Assembly: GCF_031581265.1 (NCBI RefSeq) | Contig: NZ_JAVLBQ010000020.1 | Location: 1-54,134 of the forward strand | DNA: 54,134 nucleotides | Reading direction: 5' to 3' | DNA from: Gracilimonas sp031581265 | GTDB taxonomy: Bacteria > Bacteroidota > Rhodothermia > Balneolales > Balneolaceae | Part shown: piece by piece, positions 43,189 through 50,648 of the stretch | How positions within the stretch are numbered: position 1 is the stretch's first letter | Layout of the letters: every line of letters starts with the position of its first letter | The notes under the pieces: model-generated | Database searches by the model: none | Told to the model about the DNA's origin: nothing | Seen by the model: the letters and a program-made list of their open reading frames with translations, nothing else | Translations under genes and position numbers: made by a program

Positions 43189-43308
43189 TTCAAACATGTT
43201 TTATTAACCACTAGAGGATGTTGTTAAATCATAGCCTAAATTCATTTCGAAGCAGAGCGATCGGAATGAGTATGAAATAATCATCAATCGAAAATAATCA
43301 ATCATAAA

Positions 43309-43911
43309 TCAAAAACTATTTCGGCTGGCGAAGGCTCGGCTTAGGGTTGCTTCATCGATAAATTCAAGTTCGGTGCCCATTGGGATTCCGTAGGCAATGC
43401 GAGTTACTTCAACTTCATAGTTCTTCAACAGCTTGTTGATATAATATGAAGTTGCTTCCCCTTCTGCATCAGGATTTAGTGCCAGGATAATTTCATTGAT
43501 TTGGTCATCTTCGCCTACGCGCTTGAGTAATTCCTGAATGCGAAGTTTATCAGGTCCAATATTATCCATGGGAGAAATCACCCCGCCAAGCACATGATAA
43601 CGACCCCGAAACTCATTCGACTTTTCAATGATATACACATCATTAAATTCTTCCACCACACAAATAGCCGAGGGATCCCGCTTTGGGTTATCACAAATTT
43701 TGCAAGGATCGGAATCGCTAACGTTTCCACAAACGGAACAACGAGTAACTTTTTCCTTTAGATCAACAATAGCCTGAGCTAATTTATGGGCATAATCATC
43801 ATTTTGTTTTAACAGATGAATAGCAATTCGCTGAGCCGATTTCCGCCCCGTACCGGGAAGTTTAGCAAGCTGCTCAATAGCCCGCTCTAAATATTCTGAG
43901 GTTATCTGCAT
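43309..43911 (-). CDS. recR: Recombination mediator RecR
   Basis: 200 residues, the standard length. An N-terminal helix-hairpin-helix (LAKLPGTGRKSAQRIAIHLL region, residues 16-35), the four-Cys zinc finger CSVCGNVSDSDPCKIC (residues about 57-72), and the TOPRIM domain (ICVVEEFNDVYIIE, then NPDAEGEATSYYI) are all present. With RecO/RecF it loads RecA at single-strand gaps. The gene order dnaX-ybaB-recR on the minus strand matches the conserved bacterial arrangement. A hairpin separates it from ybaB. Confidence 0.97.
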   Translation of the reverse strand: MQITSEYLERAIEQLAKLPGTGRKSAQRIAIHLLKQNDDYAHKLAQAIVDLKEKVTRCSVCGNVSDSDPCKICDNPKRDPSAICVVEEFNDVYIIEKSNEFRGRYHVLGGVISPMDNIGPDKLRIQELLKRVGEDDQINEIILALNPDAEGEATSYYINKLLKNYEVEVTRIAYGIPMGTELEFIDEATLSRAFASRNSF

Positions 43912-43937
43912 TTATAATGTTAAGTGTTAAATGCGTA

Positions 43938-43967
43938 AATGTTAAATGTGAGAACTCATTTAACATT
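43938..43967. repeat. Hairpin between ybaB and recR
   Basis: AATGTTAAATG (43938-43948) and CATTTAACATT (43957-43967) are exact complements. Further copies of the words TTAAGTG and TTTAAAA flank it to about 43916 and 43990, reaching the base before the ybaB stop codon. It sits in the operon between ybaB and recR. Confidence 0.85.
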
Positions 43968-43990
43968 TAAAACTGAAGCATTTAAAATTA

Positions 43991-44338
43991 TTATAGTCCT
44001 AATTTTGACATATCCATTCCGGGGATGCCACCGCCGGGAATCATGCCCTTATACATTTCCTGCATTTTTTCTTTGGAAGCCGTTTCTGCTTTTTCAAGCG
44101 CTTTATTTACTCCGGCTACGATAAGGTCTTCCAGCATTTCTTTGTCCTCAGGGTCAACCACATCCGTATCCATTTCGATGGAAACGATTTGCTTATTGCC
44201 ATTGGCCTTCACTTTTACCATTCCGCCGCCGGCCTCGGCTTCAACAATAACGTCGTTGAGCCCTTCCTGGGCTTCCTGCATTTTAGATTGCATTTCCTGA
44301 ATTTTGCCGAACATATCGGCCATGTTAAAGTCACTCAT
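43991..44338 (-). CDS. ybaB: YbaB/EbfC nucleoid-associated protein
   Basis: 115 residues. Dimeric DNA-binding protein of the nucleoid. The N-terminal helix MFGKIQEMQSKMQEAQ, strand region EAGGGMVKVKANGNKQIVSI (residues 36-55), and acidic DPEDKEMLEDLIVAGVN helix are typical; a Gly/Pro/Met-rich tail follows. Gene order dnaX-ybaB-recR supports the assignment. Confidence 0.95.
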   Translation of the reverse strand: MSDFNMADMFGKIQEMQSKMQEAQEGLNDVIVEAEAGGGMVKVKANGNKQIVSIEMDTDVVDPEDKEMLEDLIVAGVNKALEKAETASKEKMQEMYKGMIPGGGIPGMDMSKLGL

Positions 44339-44449
44339 AATTCTGAATTTTTATTAGATGATTTTTCTTTCTGCCACAAAAACACGAAAGCACAAATTTT
44401 AGTGATTTCATATAATTTTTTTCGTGCTTTAGAGATTTAGTGGCAATTT

Positions 44450-46288
44450 TTAATATTCCAATTCGGCCCCAAAGATGTCCACAATATCACTGATGATGGG
44501 GTCTTTCTGTTGAATTTGTTTGAAGCGCTCGTACACGCTCATGGGTTTATCCTCTTCGGATTGCTCACCTACGGAAATATTAAAACGCAGTAAGGTACCG
44601 ACACATTCCTTCAACTTTTTCTGAAGTTCCATTTTTTGCTCGCTCAACATTTTTTGAGCAAAAGCATTATCACAATCCAAATGAATTTCTCCGCCTTTAA
44701 CCTTTTTCACTTTAACGCGTTCCATCTGGGAATGCAAAAGCATAGGGAAATCACCTTTTAACGTGTCAACATATTCCGGCCATTTTTTAGCTACAAATTC
44801 AGTTGTAACCTTCTCCGGAGCTTTTTCTTCAGTTCCGTTATCTGTGGAGACTTGGGACTTTGGATCACCTTTTTTTTGCTTCTTTTCAGTTGAATGCTGT
44901 GCTTTTTTGGAGAGGTTAGTCACGAGTGCCGGAGCGCCAATATCAAAATCATCATCTTCCTCTTCAAAGTCGGTATCATCGTAATTGGCTTCTTCCGATT
45001 CAAACTCTTCTTCCGGTTCGGTTTCTTCTGAAATTTCTTCGTCAGCATTCCCCGGAGCTTCTACAGGATTAGATTCCTTAGAGTGATCTTCTTTTTGATG
45101 ATTTGAAGAGTCAGAAGATGTTTCCGCTTCTGCTTCAGTATTATTTTGGTGTGAACCGTTTACGAAGTTATCGGAGTTTTTTTTTAATTCCTCAAGGCCG
45201 GCAAGCAACTCCAAAAGCCGTTCCGTTCGTTCCATATGGATGAGCTTCAGCAGGGTGATCTCAAATTGAATTCGGGGCTGACTTGCATCCTTCAGCTTTA
45301 TCTGCGCTTCACTGATGATATGGAGCATACGCATGAGATCATCCCGCGTGAAATCTTGGGCCGTTTGCTTATAGCGCTTCTTAGTTTCTTCGGATTCCTC
45401 TACTAAATATAGTTTCGAACTTTCTTGTGCGATATACAGATTCCGGAGATGCTCCGTCAGCCCAATCAAAAATTCCTGAATATCATAACCTTCCTGAAGA
45501 AGCGTATTGATAAGCTCAAGTCCGCTATCGGCATCATTTTCTTTTACGCACTTCATGAACTCAAACAGGCGGTCGGTTCCTACTACATTCAGTGCTTTCA
45601 GTAACTCATTATGGGTGATGGTGTCTCCACAGAAAGCTATGGCCTGATCCATTAATCCAAGTGCGTCTCGCAATGCCCCATCAGCTTTTTTGGCAATTAC
45701 GTGAAGCGATTCTTCATCAATGGAAATATCCTCATCGAAAGAGATCTTACGAAGTCGCTGTACGATCTCATCCACTGCAATTCGCTTGAAATCGAAGCGT
45801 TGCACCCGGGAGAGAATGGTCGGAAGAACTTTGTGAGGCTCCGTTGTAGCAAATATAAAAATGGCGTGCTCGGGTGGTTCTTCCAGTGTTTTCAGCAGCG
45901 CATTGAAGGCCGCTTTACTGAGCATGTGAACCTCATCTACAATGAAAATTTTGTAGCGACCGTTTTGGGGTGGAATTCGCACACTTTCCCGCAGGTGATG
46001 CACATCATCTACCTTATTATTGGAAGCGGCATCCATCTCCACGATGTTCAAAGTCTGATTCAGCGACTCTCCATCAATACTTGCGTCAATCTCGTTGATA
46101 GTTCGTGCAAGCACGCGAGCCATAGTTGTTTTACCAACACCCCGAGGCCCACAAAACATGTAGGCATGAGAAAGGCGGCCTTGCTTTATGGCATTTTTGA
46201 TAGTACTGCTCACATGCTCTTGAGAGACAATATCTTCAAAAGAAGTAGGCCGGTATTTTCGTGTAAGTGCGCGGTAGGTTTCTGACAT
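44450..46288 (-). CDS. dnaX: DNA polymerase III subunit gamma/tau
   Basis: 612 residues. AAA+ clamp-loader ATPase with Walker A GPRGVGKTT (about 47-55), Walker B region IFIVDEVHMLS, and sensor 1 IFATTEPHKVLPTILSR. Between Walker A and NIVEMDAASNNKVDDV the four-Cys zinc module usual in bacterial DnaX is missing and is replaced by a short Cys-free stretch, ARTINEIDASIDGESLNQT. A long acidic low-complexity linker (about 375-490) leads to a C-terminal domain for polymerase or helicase contacts. No slippery A-run for a programmed frameshift to a short gamma form was seen. Heads the dnaX-ybaB-recR operon. Confidence 0.95.
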   Translation of the reverse strand: MSETYRALTRKYRPTSFEDIVSQEHVSSTIKNAIKQGRLSHAYMFCGPRGVGKTTMARVLARTINEIDASIDGESLNQTLNIVEMDAASNNKVDDVHHLRESVRIPPQNGRYKIFIVDEVHMLSKAAFNALLKTLEEPPEHAIFIFATTEPHKVLPTILSRVQRFDFKRIAVDEIVQRLRKISFDEDISIDEESLHVIAKKADGALRDALGLMDQAIAFCGDTITHNELLKALNVVGTDRLFEFMKCVKENDADSGLELINTLLQEGYDIQEFLIGLTEHLRNLYIAQESSKLYLVEESEETKKRYKQTAQDFTRDDLMRMLHIISEAQIKLKDASQPRIQFEITLLKLIHMERTERLLELLAGLEELKKNSDNFVNGSHQNNTEAEAETSSDSSNHQKEDHSKESNPVEAPGNADEEISEETEPEEEFESEEANYDDTDFEEEDDDFDIGAPALVTNLSKKAQHSTEKKQKKGDPKSQVSTDNGTEEKAPEKVTTEFVAKKWPEYVDTLKGDFPMLLHSQMERVKVKKVKGGEIHLDCDNAFAQKMLSEQKMELQKKLKECVGTLLRFNISVGEQSEEDKPMSVYERFKQIQQKDPIISDIVDIFGAELEY

Positions 46289-46408
46289 TGATAAACTGGT
46301 TTTTCAATCAAAACAATGTACAAAAAGGAGAGCAAAAATTTGAGGCGAATTGGGGGTATTTGGTAATGATAAATTGTAAACGTTTAATATAGATGGGGTT
46401 TTGATTTC

Positions 46409-46436
46409 CATTTAACATTCAGCATTCAACATTTAG
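46409..46436. repeat. Short-word repeat at the MBL gene stop codon
   Basis: Degenerate copies of the word ATTTAACATTCAGC lie directly beyond the MBL hydrolase stop (46440-46442) on the minus strand. The same words appear in the hairpins at 8533 and 43938. No complementary arm is seen here, so it looks like half an element. Confidence 0.6.
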
Positions 46437-46439
46437 AAA

Positions 46440-47501
46440 TTAATCTCTCAACTCAAACGAGTCACCTTCCGTCAGCAACTTAAAATTCACCCCAATATTT
46501 CCCGATTTTTGCATGGCTTCGAAAAAACCATTTTCAGGATCTTTCATACCGTCATCGGCGAGAGGAAAAGTGCCGAAATGCATTCCAAAACTGATGTCTG
46601 CCCCAACATCTTTATGAACCTGAATGGCCTCTTCCGGATTGACATGCATCGGCTTCATAAACCAGCGTGGTTTGTATGCTCCGATTGGGATTAGTCCTAC
46701 CGTGATGTCGTATCGTTCTCCTATCTCCTTGAAGAAATCACCATACCCGGTATCTCCTGCAAAATAGATGCTTCCCGAAGGCGTATCGATTACATAACCT
46801 GACCAAAACGTTTTATTTCTATCGAACAAACCCCGCGCGGAAAAATGCTGAGCTTGCACAGCATGAATAGTGATATCGCTGTCTATAGGGTTTTCATCCC
46901 ACCAGGTGAGGGCTTCGGTTTTTGTGATGCCTTCCTTGTTTAAATATTGATCTACCCCGAGTGGGACAATGACCCTTGGCTCAAAAGTCTCATTCAGTTT
47001 TTTCAGCGTTTTAATATCAAGATGGTCGTAGTGGTTATGACTGATGAGAATCAGGTCGATGGGAGGCAAGTCTTCCAACTTAACTCCGGCGGGCCGAAAA
47101 CGTTTGGGACCTGCAAAGGAAACCGGGCTGACTCTTTCACTCCATACCGGCTCGGTTAAGATGTTGACGCCGGCGGTTTGAATCAGAAAAGTGGAGTGAT
47201 TTACATAGGTGATAACCATGCCATCGGTGACAGCATCAGCAGGTTTGGAGGCAAAAGTGACTTCTTCTTCAGGCACGGCCGTCCATTCTCCTTGATCTCG
47301 CTGAACGTACCATTTCATCACATCAAAGAAATCCTTGTCCGGAACTTCCCCAGGGTTTTCAAAAGTCGATCCATTGAAATGTCCAGTGGCAGGGCCATCA
47401 TAGCCGGGTTCCGAGACCATCCAGCCTAAAAAGGTGATACAAATTGCAGTGAGGGTCAGCAGGACGATCAGCCAGAGCATGATTTTTTTGAATAAGTTCA
47501 T
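46440..47501 (-). CDS. MBL-fold metal-dependent hydrolase (NAPE-PLD-like)
   Basis: 353 residues. An N-terminal membrane anchor (residues about 7-28) precedes a beta-lactamase-fold domain. Metal ligands are visible in SHNHYDHLD (HxHxDH motif, about residue 155), FAGDTGYGDFF and in the C-terminal MHFGTFPL. The architecture matches the NAPE-phospholipase-D-like/UlaG-like branch, whose members cleave phosphodiester or lactone bonds. A phospholipid-related substrate is possible given the anchor, but not proven. Follows the S9 peptidase on the same strand after an inverted-repeat spacer. Confidence 0.85.
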   Translation of the reverse strand: MNLFKKIMLWLIVLLTLTAICITFLGWMVSEPGYDGPATGHFNGSTFENPGEVPDKDFFDVMKWYVQRDQGEWTAVPEEEVTFASKPADAVTDGMVITYVNHSTFLIQTAGVNILTEPVWSERVSPVSFAGPKRFRPAGVKLEDLPPIDLILISHNHYDHLDIKTLKKLNETFEPRVIVPLGVDQYLNKEGITKTEALTWWDENPIDSDITIHAVQAQHFSARGLFDRNKTFWSGYVIDTPSGSIYFAGDTGYGDFFKEIGERYDITVGLIPIGAYKPRWFMKPMHVNPEEAIQVHKDVGADISFGMHFGTFPLADDGMKDPENGFFEAMQKSGNIGVNFKLLTEGDSFELRD

Positions 47502-47521
47502 GATGGAAGATAGGGAATAGG

Positions 47522-47579
47522 GGAGATAAGTGGATAGGGGAATAAGGTGTGATACTTATTTCATTATCCACTTATCTCC
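47522..47579. repeat. Inverted repeat between S9 peptidase and MBL genes
   Basis: GGAGATAAGTGGATA (47522-47536) and TATCCACTTATCTCC (47565-47579) are exact complements, with smaller AATAAG/CTTATT pairing inside the loop. The right arm ends 5 bases from the S9 peptidase stop on the minus strand. Confidence 0.9.
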
Positions 47580-47584
47580 TCCGG

Positions 47585-49657
47585 TCACTTCAAATGCTTT
47601 TCAAAGAATTCGTAAATCCTACGATACTCATCATACCAGGCGTCTTCATCGCGGAAACTGTGGCGTTCGGTGGGATACATCATCATCTCAAATTCCTCAT
47701 TACCTGATTGCACCAGTCGTTCGATGTAGTGAACTGCATCCTGAAAACCGACATTACTGTCAATCAATCCATGAAGGAGAATTACGGGTTGCTCCAAAGA
47801 ATCAGCATAAGTTACGGGCGAACTTCGGGCATAGTTAGCAGAATCAGCTTCGGGTGTTCCAAGTCTTGGAAGTGTATAACCGGGATTGGCGTAATAGTAA
47901 TTTTCCCAGTTAGTAACTGATCGCAATCCTGCTGCTGCATCAAAATGTTCAGGAGAAACACCGACGGCATAAAGGGCCATGAAACCACCGTAACTTCCGC
48001 CATAAATACCTACGCGGGAGGTATCTGCCATGTCGTAATTATCGGCGAGGAAAGCGAGTCCGTCTTCGATGTCTTGGGTCTCATACTTCCCCATCCAGTT
48101 GGTGACATCTTCCCGGAACTTCCGGCCATAGCCGGTACTGTGACGGTAATCAACTTCGATCACATAATACCCTTGCTCATTCAGGAACTGATGGAACATA
48201 TATTCCCGCCAATAATTATTGGACCAGCCTTTGTACACATTTTGCAGAGAACCGGCTCCGTGAACAAAAACTACCACCGGATTTCCATTAGGATTTCTTC
48301 TCTCAGGTCTTAATACCGACATGGAAAGTTCGGTCTCGCCATCACGACCTGTAAATCGCACATAATCTTCCTTTTGCCAGTCATAGTCATAAAAGGATTC
48401 GGGAACAGTATTGGTCAATTTAATTTCACGTTGAGGGATCACCGTGTCAACCACATAAAGGTCGAAAGGTTCGTTAAAGTAGGTCTTACTATAGACTATA
48501 TAACGTCGATTGGGCCCCATTCTGAAGTCTCGGCGATGACCAACTTCAGAAGTCAGTTTAGTACGATTGTTTCTGATGATATCTAATTTGTAGAGCTGAA
48601 TTTCACCGGGATCCATCTCGCTGGTAGCCATGGCGATGTAGCGACCGTCAATCCAAGAGGCCCAGGGGATGTCAAATTTTCCAAAAGTATGTTGGGTGAA
48701 ATTAGAGCCGTCCGGATCTACCGTATAAATATGGTTCCATCCGTCACGCTCACTTTGTAACATCAGTTTATCAGTTTCAGGAGCAAAAGCCATATTGGTG
48801 CCATAAAGCCATCCATCAGTAGAATCTTCAAATACTACTGTAGATGACATATCCTGAAGATCATAAACCGTCATGGTTCGATTTTTTTGTGGAGGATCGG
48901 TGGCATCCAAAGCAAGATAATTTCCTGACGCACTCACATCAGCATTCACGTAGCCTTTGTGTTCCATTACCACCTTAACTTCTCCGGAATCAATGGGAGC
49001 AACTGAAATTATTCGGGAAGGGATTCCTCTTCGTGATTCACCGGGATCTACCAAGCGGCCGGCATATTCCGGGAAATAATACGTTTCATAATCGGAACTG
49101 TCCCATTGACTGAGTACCAGTTTATCATTGGCCCAACCCACAATGCTGTATCCGGGTTGATCGCCTCTGCGAATAGTAATTTGTTTGATGTAAGCTTCTT
49201 CAATCCCGGAAATCCAAATATCTCCGTTTTGTACAAAGGCAAACTTGGTACCCTCTTTGTTCCAAACCGGGTTATAGTCATACCCCTTTGAGGCTACGAT
49301 TACCCTTTTATTTTCAAAATTGGCATCAGCCAGGACCAAATCGCCCCCTTCATTATATAGAAGGTGATCTCCGTCAGGAGAAAGTTCATAGTTGCCGATG
49401 ATATCATCCGGAGCTGTTTTATGATTCTTGCCACTTAGGCCAACTTGATACAAGTCCATTTCAGAGGAAGTAGAATCACTCCATCTGTAGTAAATGGTTT
49501 TTCCATCGGGGGAAAAGTGGGAAAAGGAAGCACGAATACCAGGAATAAAGGGTTCGTGAAAAATTTCTTTAAGGGATAAAGCATCAGGATATTCCTGGGC
49601 TTTTGCATCAATGCTAATAAATGCAAAAATCAGAAGGATGGATAGTAGCTTCTTCAT
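47585..49657 (-). CDS. S9 family prolyl oligopeptidase / dipeptidyl-peptidase-like
   Basis: 690 residues with a signal peptide (residues 1-20, ending AKAQ). Residues about 30-430 form a beta-propeller with SPDG turns. The alpha/beta-hydrolase domain follows, with VFVHGAGSLQN, the nucleophile elbow GIYGGSYGGFMAL (Ser), the acid in LLHGLIDSNVGFQD and the His in YPTERHSF. Family members cleave short peptides, often after proline, in the periplasm or outside. Exact specificity unknown. First gene of a minus-strand run with the MBL hydrolase behind it. Confidence 0.94.
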   Translation of the reverse strand: MKKLLSILLIFAFISIDAKAQEYPDALSLKEIFHEPFIPGIRASFSHFSPDGKTIYYRWSDSTSSEMDLYQVGLSGKNHKTAPDDIIGNYELSPDGDHLLYNEGGDLVLADANFENKRVIVASKGYDYNPVWNKEGTKFAFVQNGDIWISGIEEAYIKQITIRRGDQPGYSIVGWANDKLVLSQWDSSDYETYYFPEYAGRLVDPGESRRGIPSRIISVAPIDSGEVKVVMEHKGYVNADVSASGNYLALDATDPPQKNRTMTVYDLQDMSSTVVFEDSTDGWLYGTNMAFAPETDKLMLQSERDGWNHIYTVDPDGSNFTQHTFGKFDIPWASWIDGRYIAMATSEMDPGEIQLYKLDIIRNNRTKLTSEVGHRRDFRMGPNRRYIVYSKTYFNEPFDLYVVDTVIPQREIKLTNTVPESFYDYDWQKEDYVRFTGRDGETELSMSVLRPERRNPNGNPVVVFVHGAGSLQNVYKGWSNNYWREYMFHQFLNEQGYYVIEVDYRHSTGYGRKFREDVTNWMGKYETQDIEDGLAFLADNYDMADTSRVGIYGGSYGGFMALYAVGVSPEHFDAAAGLRSVTNWENYYYANPGYTLPRLGTPEADSANYARSSPVTYADSLEQPVILLHGLIDSNVGFQDAVHYIERLVQSGNEEFEMMMYPTERHSFRDEDAWYDEYRRIYEFFEKHLK

Positions 49658-49744
49658 ATTAAGTGGGATGAATTTAGTCTTGAAAGTAAATCGATAGAGA
49701 GAATAAAAACTTTGAAGGAGAAAAATTGCAAAAGTTAGTTTCAG

Positions 49745-50103
49745 ACCTGAGTTCGATTAATAAATTGTCATTAACGTTATTATGGTGAGATTTTTTTAAT
49801 ACCACCTCCCAACCCCTAAAAACCAGTCATTGCGAGGAGCCGACCGTTCACAATGCAGACCTGGTTGCATTACGACGCGGCAATCTCTTTAATACTACTT
49901 GGGAGCTTTAACAAAGAGGCGGTAGCAAGTGCATTTCCACAATCAAACAGATTGCCACAGGTTTTGCTCCCATTCGGTCGCGGAAACCTTCGCAATGACG
50001 ATGTTGTGGTAGATTTAAATACTACCTCATAACCCTTAAAAAAGCCAGCCATTTATAGTCGCGATGAAGGTTCATTTATGGTCTACTTAATTCGAACTCT
50101 GGT
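49745..50103. repeat. Composite palindromic element 2 (outer ends ACCTGAGTTCGATTAA)
   Basis: Outer arms: ACCTGAGTTCGATTAA at 49745-49760 and, in reverse complement, ACCAGAGTTCGAATTAA at 50087-50103, the same ends as element 1. The inner palindrome runs from TCATTGCGAGGAGCCGACC (49827) to TTCGCAATGACG (50000), with GGCAATCTC and CAGATTGCC inside. The inner unit is bracketed by near-direct repeats of about 33 bases (49795-49826 and 50014-50047, both with TTTAATAC, ACCTC, AACCC and TAAAAA in order), which could be a relic of insertion. Confidence 0.88.
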
Positions 50104-50171
50104 TTTCGGGGTTAATCAATATTGTATAAACATTGGTCAGTATTTGGCATTTAAAGAGGATATGAAAGTTG

Positions 50172-50177
50172 TATAAT
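50172..50177 (+). promoter_or_regulatory. Possible -10 box of copZ
   Basis: TATAAT occurs 33 bases upstream of the copZ ATG, directly beyond the repeat element. No good -35 hexamer at 16-18 bases was seen, so this is a weak call. Confidence 0.3.
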
Positions 50178-50210
50178 TAGAACGAAATAATAATCAAACT
50201 AAAAAGCCTG

Positions 50211-50429
50211 ATGAAAAATATAGTATTAAATATAGACGGAATGGGATGCAGCGGATGCGTGAATACCATAGAAAATACTCTTTCCGCATTACCGGGAGTG
50301 AAAACGGCCATTGCTAATCTCGAAAAAGGGATCGCAGAAGTAGATTATGATGATAACGAAGTCAAGGAGTCAGACTTCAAAAAAGCCGTAGAAGAAGCGG
50401 GTTATCAGATGACAGGGATTCAGTCCTGA
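50211..50429 (+). CDS. copZ: Copper chaperone, CopZ-like heavy-metal-associated protein
   Basis: 72 residues, a single ferredoxin-like HMA domain. The metal site GMGCSGC is at residues 10-16 with Cys13 and Cys16. It carries Cu(I) to the CopA ATPase encoded next, after a 219-base gap filled by a repeat. Family chaperones also exist for mercury, but the P-type ATPase partner has copper-type CPC, so copper is favoured. Confidence 0.92.
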   Translation: MKNIVLNIDGMGCSGCVNTIENTLSALPGVKTAIANLEKGIAEVDYDDNEVKESDFKKAVEEAGYQMTGIQS

Positions 50430-50462
50430 AATATGTTATTAAACATGAACTTATATATAGAA

Positions 50463-50617
50463 TTGTCATCCTGAGCGATTAAAAAATTATATAAGACTAG
50501 TTGCTGAACGCGAAGGATCTCAAACCCACTATTATCTAAGACGTTATTCAAGCATTGAGACTCTTCGCGTTCACTATACTTCTTTGATAAGAGTTTTTAA
50601 GCGCTCAGAGTGACAAG
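50463..50617. repeat. Inner palindromic unit, second copy, between copZ and copA
   Basis: Ends TTGTCATCCTGAGCG and CGCTCAGAGTGACAA match the inner unit of element 1 at 36716-36879, including the internal GCGAAGGATCTCAAA. Here the inner arms GAACGCGAAGGATCTCAA and TTGAGACTCTTCGCGTTC pair strongly. The outer ACCTGAGTTCGATT arms are absent. The hairpin ends about 32 bases before the copA ATG, inside the copZ-copA transcript if the genes are joined. Confidence 0.92.
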
Positions 50618-50648
50618 TCTTCATTTCACACAACAAACACCCTAAACC

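Larger units (their letters stand above)
49658..50210. other. 553-base repeat-filled spacer upstream of copZ
   Basis: No gene. Contains composite element 2 (49745-50103), then a short leader for copZ with a TATAAT-like hexamer at 50172-50177. The S9 peptidase promoter should lie near 49660-49740, but no motif could be assigned. Confidence 0.7.

Noticed and set aside
43140..43211. 24 extra N-terminal codons of the GxxExxY gene
   Set aside because: They are encoded by the flanking CGCAGAG inverted repeat; homology of the family begins at MTENEISK.
45701..46285. 194-codon frame antisense to dnaX
   Set aside because: Shadow of the conserved AAA+ region; no recognisable motif.
44450..46288. Programmed frameshift in dnaX producing a short gamma subunit
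   Set aside because: No A AAA AAG-type slippery heptamer with a following hairpin was seen at the expected place near the end of the ATPase core.
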